From assembly GCA_910575405.1 (NCBI GenBank), contig CAJTER010000025.1:1-63179 (forward strand): 63,179 bases of DNA. The letters are read 5' to 3'. The translations under genes and the position numbers were made by a program. The stretch comes from Clostridia bacterium. GTDB lineage: Bacteria > Bacillota > Clostridia > Peptostreptococcales > Anaerovoracaceae. Under the pieces are notes generated by a model. It ran no database searches. It was not told where the DNA came from and saw only the letters and a list, made by a program, of their open reading frames with translations. Numbering within the stretch: the first letter of the stretch is position 1; the number at the start of each line of letters is the position of its first letter. Positions 1 to 7,742 of the stretch are shown here, piece by piece.

Positions 1-2
1 TT

Positions 3-56
3 AAAATGGAAGATGCCAGAGAAAAACTGGTATCCCTCTATCCAAAATTCGAATAA
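3..56 (+). CDS. 3' end of an unidentified gene (partial)
   Basis: The window opens inside a reading frame that ends in TAA at 54-56. Only 17 residues are visible, ending SLYPKFE, which is too little to identify a family. It lies 57 bases before the next start on the same strand. The stop falls inside a 21-base sequence that recurs almost exactly at 4684-4704. The reading frame itself is an inference. Confidence 0.35.
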   Translation, partial: KMEDAREKLVSLYPKFE

Positions 57-113
57 GATTGGGAGAAACAATACCATAAATATCAACACGACACTACACT
101 AGGAGATTATAAT

Positions 114-809
114 ATGCAAACAAAATATGAGAATGAACTCATAAGCTTACGAAACTGGATTAATAATGCTAATAGCAACTTGGAATTGGCTAGAAGGGTG
201 ACAACGGATCTTTCTTCAAAAAATACGATTTGCTATCAAATTAATGCGATAGCAGATGGAATTGCAAATGAATATCCTTTTTATGCAACACAGCTTAAGA
301 TGATTTCTGAGAATCTTTTTAAACATTCCATATATGGAGCAATTGTATTAAATGCTGCTGTCTTTGGTGAATTAGTTATTATCATCCGGCACATTATAAA
401 AGAGCCAATAAATATGTCGATCTGGCAGGAGATTCATCCTCGTATTGTGTCCATTTCTCAAGACCTCTTCTGTGATAGATATTATGATTCCGCAGCAGAA
501 AAAGCAGTGAAAGAGGTGGAGAGCAGATTAAGGGAGCTTTTTCAACAGTTAAAGCCAGGTAGTGCAGTGCCAGCTAAGGTTGGAGATATTATAGGAGCAT
601 TGCTCACGGAAAATGGCGCATATCATTTTTCTGATTTGTCTACAACGAGTGGCAAAGATTATCGTAGAGGAATACAATCTTTATTCGAAGGAATTTTTGC
701 TGCATATAGAAACCCATCCGCCCATGAAAATATTCCATGTACAAAGAGGGAGGCTATGGAACAGATTATGTTAGCAAGCCAATTGATGTATGTGCTAGAC
801 AAGGATTAG
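114..809 (+). CDS. TIGR02391/Ymh-like protein with HEPN-type RX4H motif
   Basis: This is a 231-residue soluble protein with an AGGAG ribosome binding site about 8 bases before the ATG. The last third reads SLFEGIFAAYRNPSAHE, the hallmark block of the TIGR02391 (Hypoth_ymh) family. Residues R199-N-P-S-A-H204 form an RX4H motif of the type used by HEPN RNases. Members are often found in mobile and defence neighbourhoods; a role as an RNase or toxin is inferred, not shown. It sits just upstream of an AAA ATPase/HEPN pair, and base composition is more AT-rich than the hydrogenase gene that follows. It is followed by 329 bases without a convincing gene. Confidence 0.7.
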   Translation: MQTKYENELISLRNWINNANSNLELARRVTTDLSSKNTICYQINAIADGIANEYPFYATQLKMISENLFKHSIYGAIVLNAAVFGELVIIIRHIIKEPINMSIWQEIHPRIVSISQDLFCDRYYDSAAEKAVKEVESRLRELFQQLKPGSAVPAKVGDIIGALLTENGAYHFSDLSTTSGKDYRRGIQSLFEGIFAAYRNPSAHENIPCTKREAMEQIMLASQLMYVLDKD

Positions 810-1048
810 ATTTTAGTATTAGCCATTCGATTTGTTATAAAACGGTACTGTTGGGTAATGATGAATACTTTGCGTAATACAAGGTGTTTGTTCTTAGTAA
901 ATTTGAACAAAGAAGTACTTTCGCAAATGATAGTTGTTTTTTGAATCTTTCTCTGTAAGGTATGGAGCATATGTTACAAAACTTATCTAAAATCAGAGTA
1001 TCTCTGTATAGACGTATATTAAAACTTGAAATTGAAATATTTTATTGC

Positions 1049-1058
1049 GCAAATTTGC
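1049..1058. promoter_or_regulatory. palindrome upstream of the ATPase promoter
   Basis: GCAAATTTGC is a perfect 10-base palindrome inside a wider imperfect one (TTGCGCAAATTTGCACAA). It ends 19 bases before a good -35 element, a position that suits a regulator site. It is the main structure in the gene-free stretch 810-1138; the rest is AT-rich with no supported gene. The function is inference. Confidence 0.35.
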
Positions 1059-1077
1059 ACAAATCCAGCAAATCCGA

Positions 1078-1106
1078 TTGACAAAACACAAAAACGGAAA
1101 TAATAT
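1078..1106 (+). promoter_or_regulatory. sigma-A promoter for the AAA ATPase
   Basis: TTGACA (1078-1083), a 17-base spacer and TAATAT (1101-1106) match the sigma-A consensus well. It lies 32 bases before the ATPase start, so the ATPase and HEPN genes probably form their own transcript, separate from the upstream TIGR02391 gene. Confidence 0.7.
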
Positions 1107-1138
1107 ATGCATATATAAAACCAAAAGAGGTGTCAAAA

Positions 1139-2389
1139 ATGCTATTAGAGTTCAAGTGTTCCAATCACAGATCAATCAAAGAAGAAGTAACTTTTTCTTT
1201 GATTGCAGGAAGCGATCATACATCGGAAGAGCGTTTAAAGGAATTTGGCAATTCCCGAGTGTTGCGCTCTGCCATTATATACGGTGCAAATGGATCCGGG
1301 AAAAGCAATTTTATCAGCGCTTTAGCCTTCATGTGCGGTTTAGTAAGCAGTAGTATTAACTATCAGCCGGGGCAGGAAATCGTTCAGTTCCCTCATAAGT
1401 TGTGCACAGCGGAGACGCCGAGCGAATATAAGATTCAGTTTGTAAAAAATGACGTACGATACGCATATGGCTTTTCTGTAAAACGGAACTTGATAGAGGA
1501 TGAATATCTGTACTATTTTCCGAAAGGCAGACAGGTGAAAATCTTTGAACGCAGCGGAATGGACGTTAAACCGGGGGACAGATACAAGGGGATGCTGGAT
1601 ATAAGCATCAGCATATTAAAGGGGAACCGGCTCTTTTTGTCCTGCGCTGCCAATTACAGCAATATAAAAGAGATTGAAGAAGCCTTTATGTTTTTTGCTG
1701 CGGATATAGTAGTATATAATCCGGAGATTAATAATTGGACGGAGTATTCGATTGAGCTAATGCACAAGGACGATACCATCAAAAAAGCCTTTGTAGATAT
1801 TTTGCAGGCATTGGGAACAGGAGCAAAAGATGTAAAGGTAAAGCTTGAAAAAGTAAACTGGACTGATATATCAAAGGAATTGCCATTACCGGATGCAGTA
1901 AAGAGCCTGATAGAGCCTCAGGACGGAAACCACATTGAAGCAAAAGTCGTATATGACCAATTTGAAGTGGATTTGATGGCCGAGGAATCGGCGGGAGTAA
2001 AGCGGCTGTTTCAGATGATTTGTCCTATTATAGATATTTTAAACAACGGAAAGATATTGATTTGTGATGAATTGGAATCAAGTCTGCATGAATCTGTGAT
2101 TTCTCAAATTGTACAATTGTTCCAAAACTATCAGAAAGAAAAGTTTGCACAATTGATTTTTTCAACCCATGATACCAGCTTATTAGATACCGATTTATTT
2201 AGAAGGGATCAGGTGTGGTTTACTCAGTTAAATGAGGAACGAGCTACGGATCTGTATTCTCTTGTTGAAATTAGAAATGTACGTAAGTCTGAAAATTTGG
2301 AGAAAGGATACATCTCTGGAAAATATGGAGCTATACCTATGCTTAATAAAAGATTCTTTCAAGAGCTGGAAGCTGTTATTTTAGGATAG
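1139..2389 (+). CDS. AAA15/COG1106-type ATPase (RloA/AbiL-like)
   Basis: This 416-residue ATPase starts with the family's usual LLEFKCSNHRSIKEE opening. The Walker A motif is YGANGSGKSN, Walker B is KILICDELESSL, and the H-loop is IFSTHDTSLLD near the C-terminus. I chose ATG 1139 because AGAGGTG lies six bases upstream; a GTG at 1130 overlaps that ribosome binding site. COG1106 ATPases are typical sensor or regulator partners of toxins in abortive-infection modules such as AbiL and RloAB. The stop codon overlaps the ribosome binding site (TAGGAGG) of the following HEPN gene, so the two are translationally coupled. A defence role is inferred from family and context. Confidence 0.85.
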   Translation: MLLEFKCSNHRSIKEEVTFSLIAGSDHTSEERLKEFGNSRVLRSAIIYGANGSGKSNFISALAFMCGLVSSSINYQPGQEIVQFPHKLCTAETPSEYKIQFVKNDVRYAYGFSVKRNLIEDEYLYYFPKGRQVKIFERSGMDVKPGDRYKGMLDISISILKGNRLFLSCAANYSNIKEIEEAFMFFAADIVVYNPEINNWTEYSIELMHKDDTIKKAFVDILQALGTGAKDVKVKLEKVNWTDISKELPLPDAVKSLIEPQDGNHIEAKVVYDQFEVDLMAEESAGVKRLFQMICPIIDILNNGKILICDELESSLHESVISQIVQLFQNYQKEKFAQLIFSTHDTSLLDTDLFRRDQVWFTQLNEERATDLYSLVEIRNVRKSENLEKGYISGKYGAIPMLNKRFFQELEAVILG

Positions 2390-2399
2390 GAGGCCCATT

Positions 2400-3062
2400 A
2401 TGAAAGAACGAAACCTTGACCTAGCGGCAAGAAATGAAGAATCTCGGGAAAAATGCCATACACAAGTTGTTCGTTTTGAGCTAGATGAAATTATGGGGCA
2501 TTTTGCAGAGACACTTCAGGCTATCAAGGCATAGTTTGATGTGGCCGATGCTTTGCAGAAATCAGGAAAAGATGCCCAAGGAAAAAATATCTGGCGTGCA
2601 CAGATTGTCTTTCTGGCGAGTGCGCTTGATTTTTATATGCATGAATTGACAAAATATGGGCTATGCGAAATTTACAATGAAAATTGGGAGAGAACAGATA
2701 GATATAGGAATATTCGGATAAAGATGGAGGCTATAGAAACGGCACTGAAATCCGGGGAGGAGAGCGATTGGTTCCTTGAGTATATAAATAGCTACTATCA
2801 GGCAATTACAATGGTTTCCTATGAGTCTGTGAAGGATCAGCTTAATTTACTAGGCATTAATTTAGCAGCTATTGCAGATAGAGCTTTTTATGAAAAAGAT
2901 GGACTTGAGAAAACGAAAGGCAAACTGAAACGGCGGCTGAATGAGTTGTTCGGCAGAAGAAACATTATTGCCCATCAGGCAGACAGGGCTCATACAGATG
3001 CTCAATTTATTAACATTACAAAAGAGGTTGTGCAAAGCTTCATAGACGATGTTGAAAAATAG
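2400..3062 (+). pseudogene. RiboL-PSP-type HEPN protein interrupted by in-frame TAG
   Basis: An AGGAGG site precedes ATG 2400. The frame runs 44 codons, meets TAG at 2532-2534, and continues open in the same frame for 175 further codons to TAG at 3060-3062. The protein sense continues smoothly across the stop (ETLQAIKA, stop, FDVADALQK). The downstream part contains the HEPN signature RRNIIAHQ, an RX4H motif. A GTG at 2541 could restart translation but has no clear ribosome binding site and would lack the first HEPN helix. The simplest reading is an intact 220-residue HEPN nuclease or toxin, partner of the AAA ATPase, that acquired an amber mutation. A sequencing error, amber readthrough or two separate polypeptides remain possible. 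Confidence 0.75.
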
Positions 3063-3169
3063 TTCTTGCAATAGATGCGGAAGTGAGAGAGAAATAGTAG
3101 CATTCAAGAGGTCGCTTAAAAAACAAACATAACTAATTTGCTCTGATTTACCGACCTATCGAAACAATA

Positions 3170-3198
3170 TTGCATACAATAGGGAAACATGGTACAAT
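3170..3198 (+). promoter_or_regulatory. sigma-A promoter for the hydrogenase
   Basis: TTGCAT (3170-3175), 17 bases, then TACAAT (3193-3198). It is 40 bases before the hydrogenase ATG and downstream of the HEPN pseudogene, so the hydrogenase has its own transcription start. Confidence 0.65.
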
Positions 3199-3238
3199 TA
3201 CAGTAAACCGTTGCAGCAGATTATAATAAGGTGAACAC

Positions 3239-4675
3239 ATGAGAATTTTCGATACGAACGTACAGGAGTTAAAGTATAAAGTGCTGGTGGAGGTAGCTTA
3301 CCAGACCTGGCTGGGAAACGATTCCTTTGCCGTTTTCAATGAAATCGCAAATGAAATCGTAAAAAAGGACGAGCCGCCTATGAGCTGCTGTATTTACAAG
3401 GACAGAGCCATTGTGGCGGAGCGGATTCGGCTGGCTCTGGGGGGAAACAAAGATAATTCTAACGTCATACAGGTAATCGACATTGCCTGCGATGAATGCC
3501 CCAAGGCAGGCCATACCATTACGGATCTGTGCAGAGGCTGCATTGCCCACCGCTGCGCCGATGCCTGCAAGCTGGGAGCCATTACCTTTGATGATGAGCA
3601 GATTGCCCACATCGACAAGAGCAAGTGTGTAGAATGCGGAAAGTGCGCCAAGGTCTGCCCTTACAGCGCTATTACGGATTTCAAACGTCCATGCGAGCGG
3701 GCCTGCAAGCTGGATGCCATCAGTATGGCGGAGGACGGCGAGGCTCAGATTGACAATGACAAGTGCGTTGCCTGCGGGGCCTGCGTATATCAGTGTCCCT
3801 TCGGCGCGACGGTGGATACTTCCAGCATCGTAGATATTATCAATGCCCTGATGCAGAGCGAAAATAATACAAAGTACAAGGTCTATGCCATCGTTGCTCC
3901 CGCCATTGCCAGCCAGTTTACATATGCAAAGCTGGGACAGGTCATTACGGCCATCCGCGAACTTGGCTTTTACAAAGTCGGTGAAGTGGCTCTGGGGGCA
4001 GATATGGTAGCTTACACGGAAGCACAGGAGCTTATTGAAAAGGGATTCCTGACCACTTCCTGCTGTCCGGCCTTTGTGAAATACATAAAAACCCGCTTCC
4101 CGGAGCTGGAAGAACACATTTCCCACAACCTGTCGCCTATGGCAACTTTGGGAAAATTCATTAAGGAGCATGACAAGGACGCCAAAGTCGTATTCATCGG
4201 CCCATGTACATCCAAAAAGGCGGAAATCAAGCAGGATCACGTAAAGGACTGGATCGATTACGTGATGACCTTTGAAGAGCTGCAGGCTATCATCGACAGC
4301 AAGGACATTATCGTGGAAGAGCTGCCAGAAACGGAGATGGATGACGCCACTTATTTCGGAAGGGTCTTCGCTAGAATCGGTGGCGTAACCGATGCGGTAA
4401 CGGAAGCCATAAAAGAGCTGGGAAGGGAAGACTTTGAATTCAACCCTCTGGTCTGCGAGGGAATTGACAAGTGCAAACCTGCTCTCATGCGGGCCAAAAA
4501 AGGAAAGCTGCCCAACAACTTCATCGAAGGTATGATCTGCAGCGGAGGCTGTATCGGCGGAGCAGGCTGTCTGACCCATGGGGAAGCCAACAAAAAAGAA
4601 GTGGACGACTACGGCAAAACAGCGGCAATCCAGCATATTGAGGAAGCGTTGGAAAAAGCAGAAGAAATTATGTAG
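3239..4675 (+). CDS. group B-type monomeric [FeFe] hydrogenase
   Basis: This 478-residue protein carries an N-terminal cysteine-rich segment, then ferredoxin-like 4Fe-4S motifs (CVECGKCAKVCP and CVACGACVYQCP), then the H-cluster domain. The three H-cluster signatures are TSCCPAF (C275), GPCTSKKAE (C323) and CSGGCIGGAGC (C434, C438). The altered forms of these signatures and the N-terminal layout fit the group B clostridial hydrogenases rather than the well-studied group A enzymes. It is expected to interconvert protons and H2 with ferredoxin in the cytoplasm; the physiological direction is not known for this group. It is monocistronic with its own promoter and a terminator. The gene is much more GC-rich than the accessory patch before it. 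Confidence 0.88.
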   Translation: MRIFDTNVQELKYKVLVEVAYQTWLGNDSFAVFNEIANEIVKKDEPPMSCCIYKDRAIVAERIRLALGGNKDNSNVIQVIDIACDECPKAGHTITDLCRGCIAHRCADACKLGAITFDDEQIAHIDKSKCVECGKCAKVCPYSAITDFKRPCERACKLDAISMAEDGEAQIDNDKCVACGACVYQCPFGATVDTSSIVDIINALMQSENNTKYKVYAIVAPAIASQFTYAKLGQVITAIRELGFYKVGEVALGADMVAYTEAQELIEKGFLTTSCCPAFVKYIKTRFPELEEHISHNLSPMATLGKFIKEHDKDAKVVFIGPCTSKKAEIKQDHVKDWIDYVMTFEELQAIIDSKDIIVEELPETEMDDATYFGRVFARIGGVTDAVTEAIKELGREDFEFNPLVCEGIDKCKPALMRAKKGKLPNNFIEGMICSGGCIGGAGCLTHGEANKKEVDDYGKTAAIQHIEEALEKAEEIM

Positions 4676-4701
4676 CAATAATTTTCGAATAAGATTGTGA
4701 G

Positions 4702-4740
4702 AAAAGAGCGCGGCAAAAGTACCCCTTGTCCGCTCTTTTT
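4702..4740 (+). terminator. Rho-independent terminator after the hydrogenase
   Basis: AAAAGAGCG at 4702 pairs with CGCTCTTTT near 4731, with a run of five T at the end. It lies between the convergent hydrogenase and HxlR genes and, because of the A-run on its left arm, may act on both strands. Confidence 0.75.
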
Positions 4741-4765
4741 GTAATTCCGTCATGCATACTTTATT

Positions 4766-5137
4766 TCAGTTTTCCTCCAAATACGGATTTTCATAGCCCG
4801 GGCACAAATGCTGCTGGCTCCAGTCCATCATCGTCTGCAGCACAGGGATAAAGCTTTTGCCAAACTCAGTCAGGGAATACTCGACCTTGGGGGGAATTTC
4901 CCTGTAAACCTCCCGATGAAGAAAGCCATCCGCTTCCAGCTCCCGCAGCTGTTTGGTCAGAGTGGACTGGGTAATACCATCAAGGCGGCGCATCAGCTCT
5001 CCGAACCGCTGTACCTTATAAAAGGAAACATACCACAAAATCAGAATTTTCCATTTTCCTCCGATGACGGACTGCAGCTTGCTCATGGGAACGCAGCGGG
5101 CAATCACAGCTTCATCCGTAAACTTATTCTCAGCCAC
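4766..5137 (-). CDS. HxlR-family winged-helix regulator
   Basis: This 123-residue protein matches the HxlR pattern: IGGKWKILILWYV, then RFGELMRRLDGITQSTLTKQLRELE, then GFLHREVYREIPPKVEYSLTEFG. I chose GTG 5137 because GAGGT lies six bases upstream and because the family begins about this far before the GGKW block; a longer upstream frame has no homology-like content. HxlR proteins bind DNA as dimers and often control a divergent gene. Here the divergent neighbour is the radical SAM gene at 5438, so it is the likely target. The inducer is unknown. Confidence 0.88.
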   Translation of the reverse strand: MAENKFTDEAVIARCVPMSKLQSVIGGKWKILILWYVSFYKVQRFGELMRRLDGITQSTLTKQLRELEADGFLHREVYREIPPKVEYSLTEFGKSFIPVLQTMMDWSQQHLCPGYENPYLEEN

Positions 5138-5371
5138 ATTAATACCTCGTTTCCTAATAGAGCACCCGGTTATCTGAGGGATGCTATACCAGAAGTATAT
5201 TCTAAAAAAGCAGGAAAGGCAAGATGCGAGTTTCCTTGCTTTCCGTCCAGGGGTGGCTTCCATCAAGGCCGGCTTAACACAGGCAGCTATCGGATGTTGG
5301 GCAGCCGCAAACACCAGCCAGGGCAGTACGTTCGTACAAAAAAGGATACTATTACTAAAAAAAGACAGTAC

Positions 5372-5400
5372 TTGAACCATAGGGAAGATTGGGATAAGGT
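5372..5400 (+). promoter_or_regulatory. possible promoter for the radical SAM gene
   Basis: TTGAAC (5372-5377), 17 bases, TAAGGT (5395-5400) form a moderate sigma-A match 38 bases before the radical SAM ATG. The 300-base gap between the two divergent starts (5138-5437) otherwise shows no gene and presumably holds the HxlR operator, which I could not place with confidence. Confidence 0.4.
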
Positions 5401-5437
5401 AGTGGTCATACAAGAGAAACGAAAAGGAGAAACACGT

Positions 5438-6337
5438 ATGCACTACACAGGAACCATATGGAGGCCGCCTTACGAAGCATCGTCCCTGCTATTGCAGGCT
5501 GCGGCCGGATGCACCCATCACAAATGCAAATTCTGCACATTATATAGTGACTTGCCCTTTGAATTTCGCATGTCACCTTTGGAAGAGATAGAGACAGATT
5601 TAAAGGAAGCGAAAGCACAGCTGAAACCTTGGGGACAGGATCGTATATCGCGAACCTTTCTCACCGGGGCAAACCCTTTCGTACTCAAAGCTTCACGGCT
5701 CATTGAAATCGCAGGCTTTATACAGAAATACTTCCCGGGAAATAAAACCATCGGCTGCTTTTCCAGGATAACGGATATTGCTTTAAAAACAGACGAAGAG
5801 CTTTCAGAGCTGCAGAAGGCCGGGTACGACGCTCTGACCATCGGCATTGAAACCGGCGATGACGAAGCGCTGGCTTTCATGGGAAAGGGCTATGGATCGG
5901 AAGATATTCTTGCCCAGTGCCGGCGGCTGGATGAGGCGGGAATCCGTTACAATTTCTTTTATCTCACAGGTATTTCCGGCAGGGGAAAGGGAAAACAAGG
6001 CGCGCAGGCAACTGCACATATATGCAACCAGCTGCACCCGCAGATAATTGGGGCGAGTATGCTGACCATTTATCCGGACTCCGGGCTGTACCAGGAGATT
6101 CAAAAGGAAAACTGGCAGGAAGAATCGGAAATTGAAAAATACGAGGAATTAAAGGCTCTGGTTAAGCATCTGGACATTCCCCTCTGGTTCGGCGCCCTGG
6201 GAGCATCAAACCCAATACCGATTGAAGGCACATTGCCAGAGGACAAAGGGAGAATCCTATCTGTTTTGGAGGAAATCATCGAGCATGTAAGCGAAGAAGA
6301 GCTGCAGAATTACCGCAGAAATCTGCGCCACTTATAA
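5438..6337 (+). CDS. radical SAM protein with CX4CX2C cluster motif
   Basis: The protein is 299 residues. The cluster-binding motif near residue 25 is GCTHHKCKFC, that is CX4CX2C rather than the classical CX3CX2C; this spacing is usual in one uncharacterised radical SAM subgroup. Later blocks ALTIGIETGDDEAL and YNFFYLTGISGRG fit the radical SAM barrel. AAAAGGAG precedes ATG 5438. It faces an HxlR regulator across 300 bases, which suggests inducible expression. The reaction and substrate cannot be told from the sequence. Confidence 0.82.
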   Translation: MHYTGTIWRPPYEASSLLLQAAAGCTHHKCKFCTLYSDLPFEFRMSPLEEIETDLKEAKAQLKPWGQDRISRTFLTGANPFVLKASRLIEIAGFIQKYFPGNKTIGCFSRITDIALKTDEELSELQKAGYDALTIGIETGDDEALAFMGKGYGSEDILAQCRRLDEAGIRYNFFYLTGISGRGKGKQGAQATAHICNQLHPQIIGASMLTIYPDSGLYQEIQKENWQEESEIEKYEELKALVKHLDIPLWFGALGASNPIPIEGTLPEDKGRILSVLEEIIEHVSEEELQNYRRNLRHL

Positions 6338-6422
6338 AGGAATAATATGTAGTATCGGCTCATTCTGGCTTCTGCAAATAAAATTTGCTGACGAAATTAT
6401 TATAGCATGGCAACCAGTGTAT

Positions 6423-6430
6423 GGTATAAT
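6423..6430 (+). promoter_or_regulatory. extended -10 promoter element (TGGTATAAT, 6422-6430)
   Basis: A perfect TG-N-TATAAT extended -10 ends at 6430 and no good -35 is present. Transcription would start near 6437, exactly at an in-frame ATG of the downstream gene. This would give a transcript with almost no leader. Confidence 0.5.
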
Positions 6431-6436
6431 GAGTTT

Positions 6437-7705
6437 ATGAATTACAAATTATACAAAGAAGAACATTTTCATATTGAAAAGCAGGAACATGCAGTGGAAA
6501 CGCAGCTTGCTATTTTTCCCGATCATGCAGGCTCTGATATTGAGGATTTCATCTGGAGGATCAGCCTGACAGAAACAATGGAGGAGGAGTCGGAATTTGC
6601 AAAACTGCCGGATTATGAGAGAGCTATAATGATCCTGGAGGGTGAGGCTATTCTTGCCTATGAAGGGCAGAGGTCCGCCAGACTGAGGAAGCTGGAGCAG
6701 GACTGGTTTGACGGGGCTACTTCTGTAAAATGCTTTGGCAGGATGCAGAGCTATCATCTGGCGCTGCGGAAAGGGACTGCAGGATTTGTGGATGCTTTTG
6801 CGCTGACACAAGAGCGGCAGGAGCTGGACGAGACTTGGCAGGGCGGATACGGGGCATTTTGTCAGACCTTCTATTGCTGTGAAGGGTACAGTGTTATCAC
6901 CTTTGGAGAGCAGACCTGCATGATAAAAGAGGGACAGCTGCTGGTCCTTTTTTACGATGCTTCCGAGCAGATGGCGGCAGGGATTATGGGAGAAGGCATG
7001 CTGATCCGCTCCAGAATTTTTTATGACAAAATCAGCGGGGAAGGTGAGGAATGCAAGGAGGAAGAGGATTGCAGGGAGAAGGTGGCAAATGAGACGCAGG
7101 CAGAGGAGACATCCTGTCAGGATACGGAAACCCGGGAGCGCCCGGAGAAAGCAGTGCAGAAGGGAGCCTTGGAAGACTTTAAAGAATGTATGAAGCTGAG
7201 TCTGACCAATTTTCGGGGCAGCCGTTTTCTGTTTCCTTATCTAAAGCATATTTGGTATGACGAAAGCCTGAAAGCCGGAATCCGAAAAATTGAGCGATTT
7301 TATCTGCCTATGTTTTTGTGGTTCGCCGGAATTGCAGGGCTTGGCCTGTGCGGCGGCGCTTTCTGGAAGCCTCTCAGTGTGCTGTATGTGCTCCTTGCGT
7401 GGACTGGGCTGGTTCTATTTGTGCTTTCACCGCTCATGTATTTTTGCGTAGTGCCCAAGCCGGTCAAATCCCATATTAAACGGATTTCGGAAATGACGGA
7501 AGATGAAAAGGCCGTGCAGAAACGGGAGCAGGAAGCGAATCCTATGGCAGAGCGGATTTTGAAAAAGTACGAAATTACAGGACGAAATGTCTATATTGAG
7601 GATGAGCGGCCAAAGGGCAGAAAAAAGCGGACTCAGACATACCGCAAAGAGGAGACAATTGAAACAAGTAATGAAGAAACGGTAACTGGCGAGTCAAATC
7701 AGTGA
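6437..7705 (+). CDS. HutD/Ves-like cupin protein with two C-terminal membrane helices
   Basis: The product has 422 residues from ATG 6437. The N-terminal ~170 residues resemble HutD/Ves: IEDFIWRISLTETMEEESEFAKLP, then DYERAIMILEGEAIL (shown in parts). A charged acidic linker follows (about 200-240). Then there are two hydrophobic helices near 290-345 (PMFLWFAGIAGLGLCGG and a second starting LSVLYVLLAWTGLVLF) and a basic cytoplasmic tail. HutD alone is about 190 residues, so the membrane-anchored extension is unusual. An ATG at 6407 is in frame but overlaps the -10 element; neither start has a recognisable ribosome binding site. Function unknown. Confidence 0.65.
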   Translation: MNYKLYKEEHFHIEKQEHAVETQLAIFPDHAGSDIEDFIWRISLTETMEEESEFAKLPDYERAIMILEGEAILAYEGQRSARLRKLEQDWFDGATSVKCFGRMQSYHLALRKGTAGFVDAFALTQERQELDETWQGGYGAFCQTFYCCEGYSVITFGEQTCMIKEGQLLVLFYDASEQMAAGIMGEGMLIRSRIFYDKISGEGEECKEEEDCREKVANETQAEETSCQDTETRERPEKAVQKGALEDFKECMKLSLTNFRGSRFLFPYLKHIWYDESLKAGIRKIERFYLPMFLWFAGIAGLGLCGGAFWKPLSVLYVLLAWTGLVLFVLSPLMYFCVVPKPVKSHIKRISEMTEDEKAVQKREQEANPMAERILKKYEITGRNVYIEDERPKGRKKRTQTYRKEETIETSNEETVTGESNQ

Positions 7706-7742
7706 GTCGATCTATTTTTAAAATAATATTCAGGAGGAACAT

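Noticed and set aside
3269-4753. A 494-codon open frame on the minus strand opposite the hydrogenase
   Set aside because: It is the mirror of a GC-rich gene with strong third-position bias, has no ribosome binding site, and its translation shows no family features, while the plus strand has every hydrogenase motif.
4808-5437. Long N-terminal extensions of the radical SAM gene (plus strand) and of the HxlR gene (minus strand)
   Set aside because: They overlap each other and the HxlR gene. Good ribosome binding sites lie next to the shorter starts at 5438 and 5137, where the family sequence begins.
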